DNA from: JBEEJZ01 sp046046915
GTDB taxonomy: Bacteria; Pseudomonadota; Gammaproteobacteria; Burkholderiales; Burkholderiaceae_C
Reading direction: 5' to 3'
Assembly: GCA_046046915.1 (NCBI GenBank)
Contig: JBJOIT010000011.1
Span: forward strand, 9,019 to 73,018
Length of the DNA: 64,000 nt
Shown one piece after another: positions 1 through 9,600 of this stretch (its first letter is position 1; every line of letters begins with the position of its first letter). The notes beneath the pieces are model-generated. The model was not told where the DNA came from. It saw only the letters and a list, made by a program, of their open reading frames with translations, and ran no database searches. Made by a program: the position numbers and the translations under genes.

Positions 1-726
1 GTTTTCATAGCTTTCCATGATCTGCAGCCACTTTTTGAGGTCGCAGGCAAAGCTGGTGCTGGTGGTGGCATCAATGGCCGCACGGGCGCGTTCGCTGAGC
101 ATGACCATGGCGCAGGCAGGTGAACCGCTCCAGCCTTTTTGAGGGGCGCTGATGAGCACGTCGACCCCGGTGGCCTGCATGTCCACCCACATGGCGCCCG
201 AGGCGATGCAATCCAGCACAAACAGACCACCCACCGCGTGCACCGCCTCACTCACAGTGCGCAGGTAGTCGTCGGGCAGCATGATGCCGGCGGCCGTTTC
301 GACGTGGGGAGCAAACACCACAGCGGGCTTTTCCGCACGGATGGTGGCGGCCACTTCGGCGGCGGGGCATGGCGCCCAGGGGGCCTGAGCGTCGTCGGTC
401 AAGCGGCGCGCCTTCACAACGGTGGCATCGGCCGGAATCGACCCCATGTCAAAAATTTGCGTCCAGCGGTAGCTGAACCAGCCATTGCGGATCACCAGCA
501 CTTTCTTGCCCGTGGCAAATTGCCGGGCCACCGACTCCATGCCAAACGTGCCGCTACCTGGCACCAGCACGGCGGATTTGGCGCGATACACCTCCTTGAG
601 CATGGCAGAGATGTCGGTCATGACACCCTGAAAACGCTTGGACATGTGGTTCAGCGCCCGATCGGTGTACACCACCGAAAATTCGAGCAAACCGTCTGGG
701 TCGATGTTGGAAAGCAAGCCTGGCAT
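1..726 (-). CDS. Class V aminotransferase (serine/alanine-glyoxylate type), 3' end missing
   Basis: The first 242 residues of a fold-type I PLP aminotransferase run off the left edge, so the C-terminal domain is missing. The motif SAPQKGW places the likely Schiff-base lysine at about residue 197, and VFAPHVETAAGIMLP together with LDCIASGAMWVDMQ matches the cofactor-binding region of alanine/serine-glyoxylate aminotransferases. The ATG at 726 is preceded by GAGGAG at good spacing. The family transfers an amino group from serine or alanine to glyoxylate or pyruvate in the cytosol; the exact substrate cannot be read here. It is transcribed away from the DUF3047 gene's end, in the same direction. 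Confidence 0.88.
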   Translation of the reverse strand, partial: MPGLLSNIDPDGLLEFSVVYTDRALNHMSKRFQGVMTDISAMLKEVYRAKSAVLVPGSGTFGMESVARQFATGKKVLVIRNGWFSYRWTQIFDMGSIPADATVVKARRLTDDAQAPWAPCPAAEVAATIRAEKPAVVFAPHVETAAGIMLPDDYLRTVSEAVHAVGGLFVLDCIASGAMWVDMQATGVDVLISAPQKGWSGSPACAMVMLSERARAAIDATTSTSFACDLKKWLQIMESYEN

Positions 727-864
727 GTGTGTCTCCTCGTTGAATTGGCAACTTGTCTTTTGTAAAAAAGCGGCTCAAGGGCCGCCGTGCGTGCCAGCTT
801 AGCACGCAGTGGCACCGCTGGTTTGCCAGGGATCAGCGCGGCACAAGATCAGGCCTGCGTGCCA

Positions 865-1608
865 TCACGGCTGCAAGTGCACGTCGCCCACAAATCCCAG
901 AGATCGGCCACCGGTGTTGTCGGCATCGGCCCCCAGGACCACGGCCACCAAAGGCGGCACCACCGGGCTTTCGGCACCAAAGGCCTGTAAATAATCAGCC
1001 GCCAACTTGCGTTGCTGCGCCTGCCACTGCCCCAAGGGCGCATCGGTACCGCTCACCACCAGATAGCGCACCCGGTCGGTATAAGTATTGGGCAGCAGGG
1101 TGCCCACGGGCAGCTGAGGGTCCCACACGTAGCACAGGGTGGCGGCAGGCAGGGGTTCGGTACTGGCCGCGCGGGCCAGGCGCATCAGGCTGCGCTGGGT
1201 AAAAGACAAGGCGTCCAGCGGCAGGTCGAACATGGCACACACCTTGAGCGCCACATCGTCTCCCGCCTTGGTGCGTAGGTCGGCACGGGCCAGCGGCTGA
1301 TTCAGCTTCCAGCGCCAGCTCAAGGTAACGTCAGGTCCCGGCACTTGGGCCGGCAGCGCGTGCACCAGCGTGCCATACGACGCATCTGCCGCCAGCGCCA
1401 ACACACGCACACCTTCTTGTTGAACGATTTCGATGCGGCTCAGCGGCACCTTGTCGCGCGGCAAGCCCACTGTGCGCCAAGGGGAAGGCGCAGGGCCGAC
1501 CTGCGCGGACGAAAAGGGCGCCAGGCGCGCGGCGACCGAGGGCGCAGGCTGGGCCAGGGCCTGAATTGCCGATCCGAACCACAAAATCAACCAGGCCAGT
1601 CGCCGCAC
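865..1608 (-). CDS. DUF3047 family exported protein
   Basis: A 247-residue protein begins with a short basic stretch and a hydrophobic segment ending in QALAQ, a plausible Sec signal peptide, so it is probably periplasmic. The body (TLSWRWKLNQPL, KAGDDVALKVCAMFDLP, YLVVSGTDAPLGQW) matches the DUF3047 family, whose function is unknown. I chose the GTG at 1608, one base beyond the TGA of the upstream fusion gene, because a longer reading would overlap that gene. GGAAGCGGGG lies just upstream. The tight junction implies translational coupling with the VTT-flavoprotein fusion. Confidence 0.75.
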   Translation of the reverse strand: MRRLAWLILWFGSAIQALAQPAPSVAARLAPFSSAQVGPAPSPWRTVGLPRDKVPLSRIEIVQQEGVRVLALAADASYGTLVHALPAQVPGPDVTLSWRWKLNQPLARADLRTKAGDDVALKVCAMFDLPLDALSFTQRSLMRLARAASTEPLPAATLCYVWDPQLPVGTLLPNTYTDRVRYLVVSGTDAPLGQWQAQQRKLAADYLQAFGAESPVVPPLVAVVLGADADNTGGRSLGFVGDVHLQP

Positions 1609-1609
1609 T

Positions 1610-3775
1610 TCAGCCCCGCTTCCAGTCGTGGTAACGGCGCAGCCAGGCCAGCAGGCGGTGAGGCTGGTGTGCGCGCTTCCATGCACCCGCGGCGTATTTG
1701 TTGGCCTCAGACAGGGTGGGATAGGTGTGGATGGTGCCCAAGATCTTGTTCAGCCCCAGCCCGTGCTTCATGGCCAGCACGTACTCGGCCAGCAGCTCGC
1801 TGGCCTGAGCGCCAACAATGGTCACGCCCAGAATGCGATCTTTGCCAGGTGGGGTGAGCACCTTCACAAAACCTCGGGCCTCGCTGTCGGCAATGGCACG
1901 GTCCAGGTCGTCGATGCCGTAACGCGTCACCTCATAAGCGATGTTCTTGGCCCGGGCCTCCTGCTCGTTCAGGCCCACACGGGCCACCTCGGGGTCCACA
2001 AAGGTGGCCGCCGGAATCACCGCATAGTCGGCCTTGAACAGCCTGAATTCACCAAACAAGGCATTGACCGCCGCATACCAAGCCTGGTGGGCTGCCGTGT
2101 GCGTGTATTGAAAAGGCCCGGCCACATCACCGGCGGCGTAAATGTTGGGATACAGGGTTTGCAGATACTCGTTGGTGAGCACGGTTTGCTGCGTCGGAAT
2201 GCCTAGTTCTTCCAGTCCATAGCCACTGAGTCGGGCATGGCGGCCCACAGCGCAGATCAGGGCATCAAAGGGCAGGCGCAAGACCACGCCCAGCTGCTGC
2301 ACGACCATCACGCCGCCACCGCGCCCATCGGTCTCGACGCCCAGCGCTTCGCATGTGGTCAGTACCTGCACACCGTCGGCTTGCAGGGCCTGGGCTACCT
2401 GCTCAGACACGTCTTCGTCTTCGCGGATCATCAGGCGTGCGGCGCGCTGCACCTGGGTGACCTCGGCACCCAGCCTGGCCATGGCTTGCGCCAGCTCGCA
2501 GCCAATGGGGCCACCGCCCAGAACCAGCAGGCGCGGGGGCACCTGGTCCAGACGGGCCAACGCGTCCCAGAGGGTGTCGCTGGTCAGGCAGGTGTCGGGG
2601 TCCAGACCGGGGATGACAGGTACCACGGGACTGGCACCGGCGGCGATCACGATGCTGCGGGTGGTGAGCGTCCGAACACCGCCACCATTCAGAACGATCT
2701 CCACCGTCCAGGGGTTCACGATGCGGGCGTGGCCTTGCAGCACCTCCACGCCCAGCGCGGTGTAACGCGCCACACTGTCATGGGGTTCGATGGCACGAAT
2801 CACATCCCGCACGCGCTGCATCACCGCCTTGAAGCTGAAGCTGGGCAGGCCATCGTTCAGACCATAGCGACTGGCATGGCGCATCTGGTGAGCCACACGG
2901 GCGCTTTTGATCAGGGCTTTGCTGGGCACGCAGCCGTAATTGAGGCAATCGCCGCCCATTTTGTGGGCTTCGACCAGCGTCACCTTGGCCTTGACGGCCG
3001 CCGCGATATACGCCGACACCAAACCGCCAGCACCGCCCCCAATCACGATCAGGTTGCGGTCAAAGGTTTTAGGCCGCACGCCCGCCCAGCGGGCGTACAC
3101 CTTGCGCCGCTGCAATACGGCCAGCACACGGCGCGCGAGCAGGGGGAACAGGCCCAACAGCGTCAGGGACGCCAGCAAGCCCGGGCTCAAAATACCCTGC
3201 AGCGAACTCACCTGAGCCAGTTGCGTACCCGCGTTCACAAACACCGCCGTGCCCGCCAGCATGCCCAGCTGGCTCACCCAGTAAAACGTGCGCACCTTCA
3301 TGGCCGTCAACCCCATCACCAGGTTGATCACAAAAAAAGGCACCAAGGGCACCAGGCGCAGAGTGAAGAGGTAAAACGCACCGTCGCGCGCCATACCCCG
3401 ATTGATGTCGGCCAGGCGTGGCCCAAACCTGGCCTGCAGGCTGTCACGCAACAAGAAGCGCGCTGTTAAAAAAGCCAAGGTGGCGCCCAGGGTGGACGCA
3501 AACGAGACGATCAGCAGCCCCCAGCCCAAGCCAAACAGGGCGCCGCCCGCCAAGGTCACCACGGTGGCACCGGGTATCGACAGGGCCGTGATCAGCACAT
3601 AAACCGCAAAGTAGGTGGCGGCCACCGTCCAGGGCTGACGGGCATACAGCTCGGCAAACGCAACGTGACTTTGCTGCAGGTAGTCCAGACTCAGATAGCG
3701 CCCCAGGTCCAGCACCGCAAACAGCGCCATCGCCAAGGCAAGGGCCAGCACGAGGCTGATTTTTTTGAGGTTCAC
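1610..3775 (-). CDS. VTT (TVP38/TMEM64) membrane domain fused to a mercuric-reductase-like FAD disulfide oxidoreductase
   Basis: This 721-residue protein has two parts. Residues 1-225 are a multi-helix SNARE-associated/VTT (DedA-like) membrane domain with the family motif IPGATVVTLAGGALFG. Residues 240-721 form a pyridine nucleotide-disulfide oxidoreductase: FAD motif GGGAGG at 246-251, redox pair in CLNYGC (Cys277 and Cys282), an NAD motif GGGPIG in the middle, and the C-terminal active-site motif HTYPTLSE. The flavoenzyme is therefore anchored to the inner membrane. It lacks an N-terminal HMA mercury-binding domain and there are no mer neighbours, so mercury reduction is unlikely. The start codon is GTG. 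The substrate is unknown. Confidence 0.9.
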   Translation of the reverse strand: MNLKKISLVLALALAMALFAVLDLGRYLSLDYLQQSHVAFAELYARQPWTVAATYFAVYVLITALSIPGATVVTLAGGALFGLGWGLLIVSFASTLGATLAFLTARFLLRDSLQARFGPRLADINRGMARDGAFYLFTLRLVPLVPFFVINLVMGLTAMKVRTFYWVSQLGMLAGTAVFVNAGTQLAQVSSLQGILSPGLLASLTLLGLFPLLARRVLAVLQRRKVYARWAGVRPKTFDRNLIVIGGGAGGLVSAYIAAAVKAKVTLVEAHKMGGDCLNYGCVPSKALIKSARVAHQMRHASRYGLNDGLPSFSFKAVMQRVRDVIRAIEPHDSVARYTALGVEVLQGHARIVNPWTVEIVLNGGGVRTLTTRSIVIAAGASPVVPVIPGLDPDTCLTSDTLWDALARLDQVPPRLLVLGGGPIGCELAQAMARLGAEVTQVQRAARLMIREDEDVSEQVAQALQADGVQVLTTCEALGVETDGRGGGVMVVQQLGVVLRLPFDALICAVGRHARLSGYGLEELGIPTQQTVLTNEYLQTLYPNIYAAGDVAGPFQYTHTAAHQAWYAAVNALFGEFRLFKADYAVIPAATFVDPEVARVGLNEQEARAKNIAYEVTRYGIDDLDRAIADSEARGFVKVLTPPGKDRILGVTIVGAQASELLAEYVLAMKHGLGLNKILGTIHTYPTLSEANKYAAGAWKRAHQPHRLLAWLRRYHDWKRG

Positions 3776-3873
3776 GGTACGTTTGTGTTTGATCAGAGGA
3801 GCAATGTCAAACCATTATCCAGCGCCCTGCCCCGGCACCGGCCTAGCCACCAGAAGCTGGGCAAAATGCCTGC

Positions 3874-4881
3874 ATGGCACACACTCCCCTGATAGAACTG
3901 TTTCGCGGCGGCACGCTGGAGTGCCAGCACTTGGGGTCGGTGGCCGTAGTCAACACGCGCGGCCAATTGCTGGCGCACGCCGGCGACCCGCACTGGCTGA
4001 CTTTTTCGCGTTCCACACTCAAGGCGCTGCAAGCTCTGCCTTTGCTGCAGGCGGGCGGGCATCGTCAATTTGATTTCAGCACCGAGCAAATCGCCTTGCT
4101 GTGTGCCAGCCACAACGGTGAAGACATGCATGTGGCACAGGCCGACGGGATGCTGGCCAAGGCAGGCCTGACCTACAAGGCCCTGGGCTGTGGCTGCCAT
4201 GTGCCGGGCATCTTCAGCCTGATGGACACCGCGCCACCGCCCAAGCTAGCCTTTGATGAGCGCCACAACAACTGCAGCGGCAAGCATGCCGGCTTTTTGG
4301 CCTATTGCGTGCAACACGGCTTGAGCCTGCACGACTACACCGAGCCCGATCACCCTTTGCAGCAAGCTGTGCGTCGGGACGTCGCCCGTGCCACCGGCAT
4401 GGCGCCAGAAGACCTGAAGATGGGCATCGACGGCTGCTCGGCCCCCAACTACGCCATGCCCCTGTCAAAGTTGGCGTTGGGCTATGCACGGCTGGCCAGT
4501 GGCGCCTCAGACCCCGAATTTGGCGAGAGCTTTGCCACGCTGAGCGAGGCCATGACCACTCACCCCGAGATGGTGTCGGGCACTGGCCGCAGCGACTTGG
4601 CCTTCATGCGTGCCGGGCGCGGCGACTGGGTCACCAAGATCGGCGCCGACGGGGTGCAGGTGGTAGGCAGCAAAAGCAGGGGTGAGGCCTTCGCGCTCAA
4701 GATCATCGACGCCAACAAACCGGCGTTGTACGCCGCCACGGTCGAAGTGCTCGATCAGTTGGGCTGGCTGGACGCGGCCCAGCGCGAGGAGCTTCGTCCC
4801 TGGCGCGCCCAGCCCATCCTGAACGCCCGTGGCCTGCTCGTGGGCGAGCGGCTGCCTGCCTTTCGTCTGCAGCCGCGCTGA
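3874..4881 (+). CDS. Asparaginase (Asparaginase_II family)
   Basis: A 335-residue cytosolic protein of the Asparaginase_II family, which resembles Rhizobium etli AnsA rather than the E. coli AnsA/AnsB fold. It opens with LIELFRGGTLECQHLGS and contains the family blocks LCASHNGEDMHV, NCSGKHAGFLAYC, GIDGCSAPNYAMPL and HPEMVSGTGRSDL; the last four are where the conserved catalytic Ser, Cys and Lys residues are expected. It hydrolyses asparagine to aspartate and ammonia. It is divergent from the VTT fusion gene and has no strong Shine-Dalgarno sequence. It ends four bases before the convergent small hypothetical gene. Confidence 0.88.
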   Translation: MAHTPLIELFRGGTLECQHLGSVAVVNTRGQLLAHAGDPHWLTFSRSTLKALQALPLLQAGGHRQFDFSTEQIALLCASHNGEDMHVAQADGMLAKAGLTYKALGCGCHVPGIFSLMDTAPPPKLAFDERHNNCSGKHAGFLAYCVQHGLSLHDYTEPDHPLQQAVRRDVARATGMAPEDLKMGIDGCSAPNYAMPLSKLALGYARLASGASDPEFGESFATLSEAMTTHPEMVSGTGRSDLAFMRAGRGDWVTKIGADGVQVVGSKSRGEAFALKIIDANKPALYAATVEVLDQLGWLDAAQREELRPWRAQPILNARGLLVGERLPAFRLQPR

Positions 4882-4885
4882 TGCG

Positions 4886-5092
4886 TTACGGGGACGAGGG
4901 CAAGCGTATGGCGTTCTCCAGCTTCATGAAAATCGGCCGACCGTCGGGCGTGCTGAGCGGCACCACCACGTCGCCCTCTGTGTCTGTGATCACGGCGCAG
5001 AGCGTGGGGCTGCTGCGCCAGGCGCCGTTGAGCTCGACCTCGACGTCGGCAATGACAAGTCGGACATCCGACAGAATCTGCTTGATAAGCAT
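4886..5092 (-). CDS. Small hypothetical protein, 68 aa
   Basis: I do not recognise this product. The frame remains open upstream to 5290, but the only start with a good ribosome binding site is the ATG at 5092, preceded by GGAG at a five-base gap. The 68 residues (MLIKQILSDVRLVIADVEVE at the start, ENAIRLPSSP at the end) form a mixed acidic-hydrophobic sequence with no signal peptide or membrane helix. It lies between convergent asparaginase and divergent nitronate monooxygenase. Its reality rests on the RBS and protein-like composition only; an overlapping frame on the other strand is less convincing. Confidence 0.5.
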   Translation of the reverse strand: MLIKQILSDVRLVIADVEVELNGAWRSSPTLCAVITDTEGDVVVPLSTPDGRPIFMKLENAIRLPSSP

Positions 5093-5150
5093 GGCGTCTC
5101 CGGTTCTTTGCTTGAACAGCCTTTTACGATGAGTCCGCATTAGAGCAAAA

Positions 5151-6233
5151 ATGCCCTCCATGACCGCCCTCACCACCTTGCTAGGCACCCGACTTCCCCT
5201 GATCCAGGCCCCCATGGCCGGGGTGCAGGGCAGTGCACTGACCCTCGCTGTGAGCCAAGCGGGCGCCCTGGGCTCGCTGCCCGCAGCCATGTTGTCGGCC
5301 GACGCCTTGCGCGACGAGCTGCAACGCGTTACTGCCCAAACAAGCCAGCCCTACAACGTCAACTTCTTTTGTCATTCGCCGCCCCCGTCACAGGCCGCAC
5401 AAGAAGTGGCCTGGCGGCAAGCCTTGCAGCCTTTTTACGAGGAACTGGGCTTGCCGTTTGCAGCCCATGCTGCAAGCGCAGCACGCGCGCCATTCAATCT
5501 TGAGTTGGCCGAGGTCCTGACAGCATTTCAACCGCCGGTGGTGAGCTTTCACTTCGGGCTGCCCGCGCCAGAGTTGCTGGCCCGGGTCCGAAGCTGGGGC
5601 GCCAAAGTGATCTCCAGCGCCACCACCATCGACGAAGCCCGCTGGCTGGAGCAACAAGGCGTGGACGCCATCATTGCCCAGGGCCTGGAAGCCGGCGGGC
5701 ACCGGGGCATGTTTTTGACCCAGGACCTGAGCACGCAAATAGGCACCTTTGCCCTGCTGCCGCAGATCGTGCAAGCCGTGCGCGTGCCGGTCATTGCAGC
5801 CGGTGGCATTGCAGACGCGGCCGGAGTCAGGGCAGCCATGGCGCTGGGTGCGGCGGGCGTGCAAGTGGGCACGGCTTACTTGCTGTGCCCTGAGTGCAGC
5901 ACCAGCCCCATGCACCGCTCAGCCCTTGCCAGCGAAGCCGCCCGTCATACCGCGCTGACCAATGTGTTCACCGGCCGTCCCGCGCGTGGCATTGTCAACC
6001 GGGTGATGCGGGAGCTGGGCAACCCAGAAGGCACGGTCGCCGGTGGCGCTGCACTGATGTGCCCCAGTGCCCCGGCGTTTCCGCTGGCTACCGCAGCCAT
6101 CGCACCGCTGCGAGCCGCCGCCGAGAAGCTGGGCAGTGGGGACTTCTCGCCCCTGTGGTCGGGCCAAAACGCCTGTGGCTGTCGGGACTGGCCGGCCGCC
6201 CGGGTCACGGCGGCATTGGCGGCGGGGTTTTAA
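5151..6233 (+). CDS. Nitronate monooxygenase (2-nitropropane dioxygenase family)
   Basis: This 360-residue FMN-dependent TIM-barrel protein starts with the family signature LPLIQAPMAGVQG. It continues with AIIAQGLEAGGHRGMF, which supplies the catalytic-His region, then VIAAGGIADAAGVRAAMALGAAGVQVGTAY for FMN phosphate binding and GRPARGIVNR near the C-terminus. The enzymes oxidise alkyl nitronates, including toxic propionate 3-nitronate, to carbonyl compounds and nitrite. The ATG at 5151 has only a weak AGAG upstream, and an ATG three codons later is an alternative start. It reads divergently from the 68-aa gene. Confidence 0.93.
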   Translation: MPSMTALTTLLGTRLPLIQAPMAGVQGSALTLAVSQAGALGSLPAAMLSADALRDELQRVTAQTSQPYNVNFFCHSPPPSQAAQEVAWRQALQPFYEELGLPFAAHAASAARAPFNLELAEVLTAFQPPVVSFHFGLPAPELLARVRSWGAKVISSATTIDEARWLEQQGVDAIIAQGLEAGGHRGMFLTQDLSTQIGTFALLPQIVQAVRVPVIAAGGIADAAGVRAAMALGAAGVQVGTAYLLCPECSTSPMHRSALASEAARHTALTNVFTGRPARGIVNRVMRELGNPEGTVAGGAALMCPSAPAFPLATAAIAPLRAAAEKLGSGDFSPLWSGQNACGCRDWPAARVTAALAAGF

Positions 6234-6317
6234 CTGCGGTTTTTGACAGGCGGCAAGCCTTGAGGCCTTTTGCTGGCGTTCAATCAGGCCACTTTGCACA
6301 GCCTCAGGAACGCCAAC

Positions 6318-6578
6318 ATGGAAAAACCCAGCCACCGCTTTCACGACCTTTTCGCACAGTTGGGATTGGCGTCGGATGACGCCTCCATCCAGCGCTTTGT
6401 GGCTGCCCATAGCCCCGTACCCGCCACGCTGAAGCTGCATCAGGCGCCGTTCTGGTCACCCACCCAAGCCTGCGCTTTGCAAGAGATGCTGCAGCAGGAC
6501 GCCGACTGGGCAGAGGTGGTCGATCAGCTCGATGTGGCGCTGCGGGCGCCGTCATCCAGCCAGGCGGGACCCGGCTGA
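6318..6578 (+). CDS. DUF2789 family protein
   Basis: The 86-residue product fits DUF2789 in both length and sequence: it begins MEKPSHRFHDLFAQLGL and contains HQAPFWSPTQACALQEML and DADWAEVVDQLDVALR. I start at the ATG at 6318, which has AGGAA eight bases upstream, rather than at the in-frame codon 48 bases earlier. The family consists of small soluble proteobacterial proteins of unknown role. The gene lies downstream of nitronate monooxygenase on the same strand and converges with putA. Confidence 0.8.
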   Translation: MEKPSHRFHDLFAQLGLASDDASIQRFVAAHSPVPATLKLHQAPFWSPTQACALQEMLQQDADWAEVVDQLDVALRAPSSSQAGPG

Positions 6579-6603
6579 CGCACCCACAGGTCCAACAAGC
6601 CCC

Positions 6604-9600
6604 TCAGGCCATCAGCGCCACGTTACCCCCGGCAGCGGTGGTGTTGACGGTGATGGTTTGCTCCGCACAGAAACGGTACAGGTAGTGCGGGCCACCGGCC
6701 TTGGGACCGGTGCCGCTCAGGCCCTCGCCCCCAAAGGGCTGCACGCCCACCACGGCGCCAATCTGGTTGCGGTTGATGTAAACGTTGCCCACATGGGCTG
6801 CACGGGCCAGGGCTTGCGCGCGGCTGTCGATGCGGGTGTGGATGCCCAGGGTCAGCCCGTAGCCCAGCGCGTTGATCTGCTCGATCACCGCCTGGGGGTC
6901 CCCTCTCCAGCGCATGACCTGCAGCACCGGGCCAAAGATTTCCTGGGTGACATCTGCAATGTGCTGCACCTCAAAGGCCTGCGGCGCGATGAGGCGGGAG
7001 ACCGGCTGTGACGGCGGCTGTGACGCCGCAGCGCCCCACAGGGGCTGGGCCTGGGTTTGCAAACGCTGCAGGTGGCGGCTGATGCCTTGAAACGCTTCCT
7101 CGTCTATCACCGGGCCAACATCGGTCGACAGTTCTGCCGGATCGCCCACCCGCAGTTCCTGCGCCGCGCCCCGGATCATGTCGATCACGCCCTCCGCAAT
7201 GTCCTCATGCACGCACAGCAAGCGCAGGGCAGAACAGCGCTGGCCGGCACTGCGAAACGCGCTTTGCATGACCGAATCGACCACCTGCTCGGGCAGCGCG
7301 CTGCTGTCCACCAGCATGGCGTTGATGCCACCGGTCTCGGCAATCAGCGGCACGATGGGGCCGTCCTTGGCGGCCAGGGCACGGTGAATGATCTTGGCGA
7401 CCTGTGTCGAACCTGTGAACACTACGCCGGCCACGCCAGGCGCAGCGACCAGCGCGGCCCCCACGGTTTCGCCGGCGCCGTGCAGCAACTGCAAAGCTCC
7501 CTCCGGCACGCCGGCCGCGTGCAGCAGACGGGTGGCTTCCAGCGCCACGGCCGGGGTCTGCTCGGCAGGTTTGGCCAGCACCGTATTGCCCGTGGCCAGG
7601 GCTGCCGCCACCTGACCCATGAAGATGGCCAGCGGAAAGTTCCAGGGGCTGATGCACACCCAGGTGCCGCGTGCGGTCAGCGTCAAGGTGTTGGACTCGC
7701 CAGTGAGGCCCAACATCTGATGCGTCCAGGCGCTGCCCTGGCCTGGCACCGCACCGTGCATCTGGGGCATAGCCCAAGGCTGCATGATGCGTTGAGCCTC
7801 GTCTGCGTAGTAACGCAGAAAGTCAATGGCCTCGCGGACCTCGGCCACTGCGTCCCCCCAGGTCTTGAAAGCCTCACGCACCAGCAGAGCACAAAAGCGC
7901 GGCAGCTGGGTTTGCAGTTCGTCAGCCGCACGACGCAGAACCGCCGCACGCTGAGCCACCTCAGTGTCCCGCCAGGCGGGCAGGCTGGCTTGCGCGCGCC
8001 GCACGGCAGCAGGAATATCGGCCAAGGGGCTTTCAGGCACCGTCGGGACCTGTGTGACGGCATAGGCGGCCTGCAGGGGCTCACGCAGGGCGGGCACGGT
8101 CAGATCCAGACCCGCGCTGTTTTTGCGAGCACCCGGGTGCACACCAAACAGGTCAACGGGCAGCGGCAGTGAAGGCAAGGGTTCCAGGCGCAGGGGCGAC
8201 ATCAGCAGATCGCCCATGTCCACGGACTCATCGGCCAACTGGTGCACAAACGAAGAGTTGGCGCCGTTCTCCAGCAGGCGGCGCACCAGGTAGGCGAGCA
8301 GGTCTTTGTGAGCACCCACCGGCGCGTACACCCGGCAATGAATAAGCGGGTTTTTGAGCACCTCGCGGTACACACCCTCGCCCATGCCGTGCAGGCGCTG
8401 CAACTCGAACCGGCTGCCCTGTGCCGGCAACAGTGCGCTTTGCGCTGCTACCGCGGTAGGGGCGGTTTTGGCTGCCATCTGCAGAATAGCCGCAATCGTG
8501 GCGGCGTTGTGGGTGGCAAATTGCGGATAGACGGCGTCGGGCGCTGCCAGCAATGCGCGGGCACACGCCAGGTAGCTCACGTCTGTGTGGTGCTTGTGCG
8601 TGAACACCGGGTAATACGGCAAGCCCTGCTCCTGGGCGCGCTTGATCTCGGCATCCCAGTAAGCCCCTTTCACCAGGCGGCACATCAGGCGGATGTTGTG
8701 CTTGCGCGCCAAATGGATGACATGCTCGATCAGCTCCAGCGCGCGGGTCTGGTAAGACTGCATGGCCAGGCCCAGACCGGTCCAGGTGCTGCGACCCGAG
8801 TCTGCGCACCATGCTGGCAGTTGCTGTGCCACAGCGGTGAGCAGTGCCTCGAACACCTCCAGCGACAACTCCAGCCGGTCGACCTCCTCAGCGTCTATCG
8901 TGAGGTTGATGTTGGCGCGGGCCGCCAGCTCGCACAGGCCCAGCACCCTTGGCACCAGCTCGGCCATGACGCGCTCGCGCTGGGCATCCTCATACCGTGG
9001 GTGCAGCGCGCTGAGCTTGATGGAAATGCCGTCGTTGAGCTCGCAGGCACCGCTGGCCTGGGCTCCGGCGGCAATCGCCTGGATGGCATGGGTATAGCTG
9101 GCCAGATAACGCAGCGCGTCGGCATCGGTACGTGCGCCTTCACCCAGCATGTCAAAACTGAACCGGAGCCCATCGCGCTGCTTCTGGCGAGCTGAGTCGG
9201 CCTCTTTCATGGCCTCGGCAATGGTCTGACCCAGCACAAACTGGCGTCCAAGCAGTTGCACGGCCCGCAGCGTGGCCGCCACCACCGAGCGCGCGCCCAG
9301 CTTGGCCAGTAGGCCGGTGGGGGTTTCGTGGTCGGGCAGCAGTTTCTTGGACAGAGCGATGGCCGTGCTGGACAGACGCGCCAGGGTTTTGTCGCCCGCA
9401 GCGTCAAAGTCGGCGCGCCCCAGCTGATCGGCAGTCAGGGCAATGGCAGTGTCGGCGTCGGGTACGCGCAACAACGCTTCGGCCAAACGCATCAGGGCCA
9501 GGCCCTCGGCGCTGGAGATAGGGTATTCCTTGAGCAGGCTTTCCATGGCCCAGAACGGGGGTGGGTTGTGGCGCACCGCCTGCACCCAAGGCGCGGCCAC

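Noticed and set aside
2237..3469. 410-codon plus-strand frame opposite the VTT-flavoprotein gene
   Set aside because: Composition and lack of any motif mark it as an antisense artefact of high GC content.
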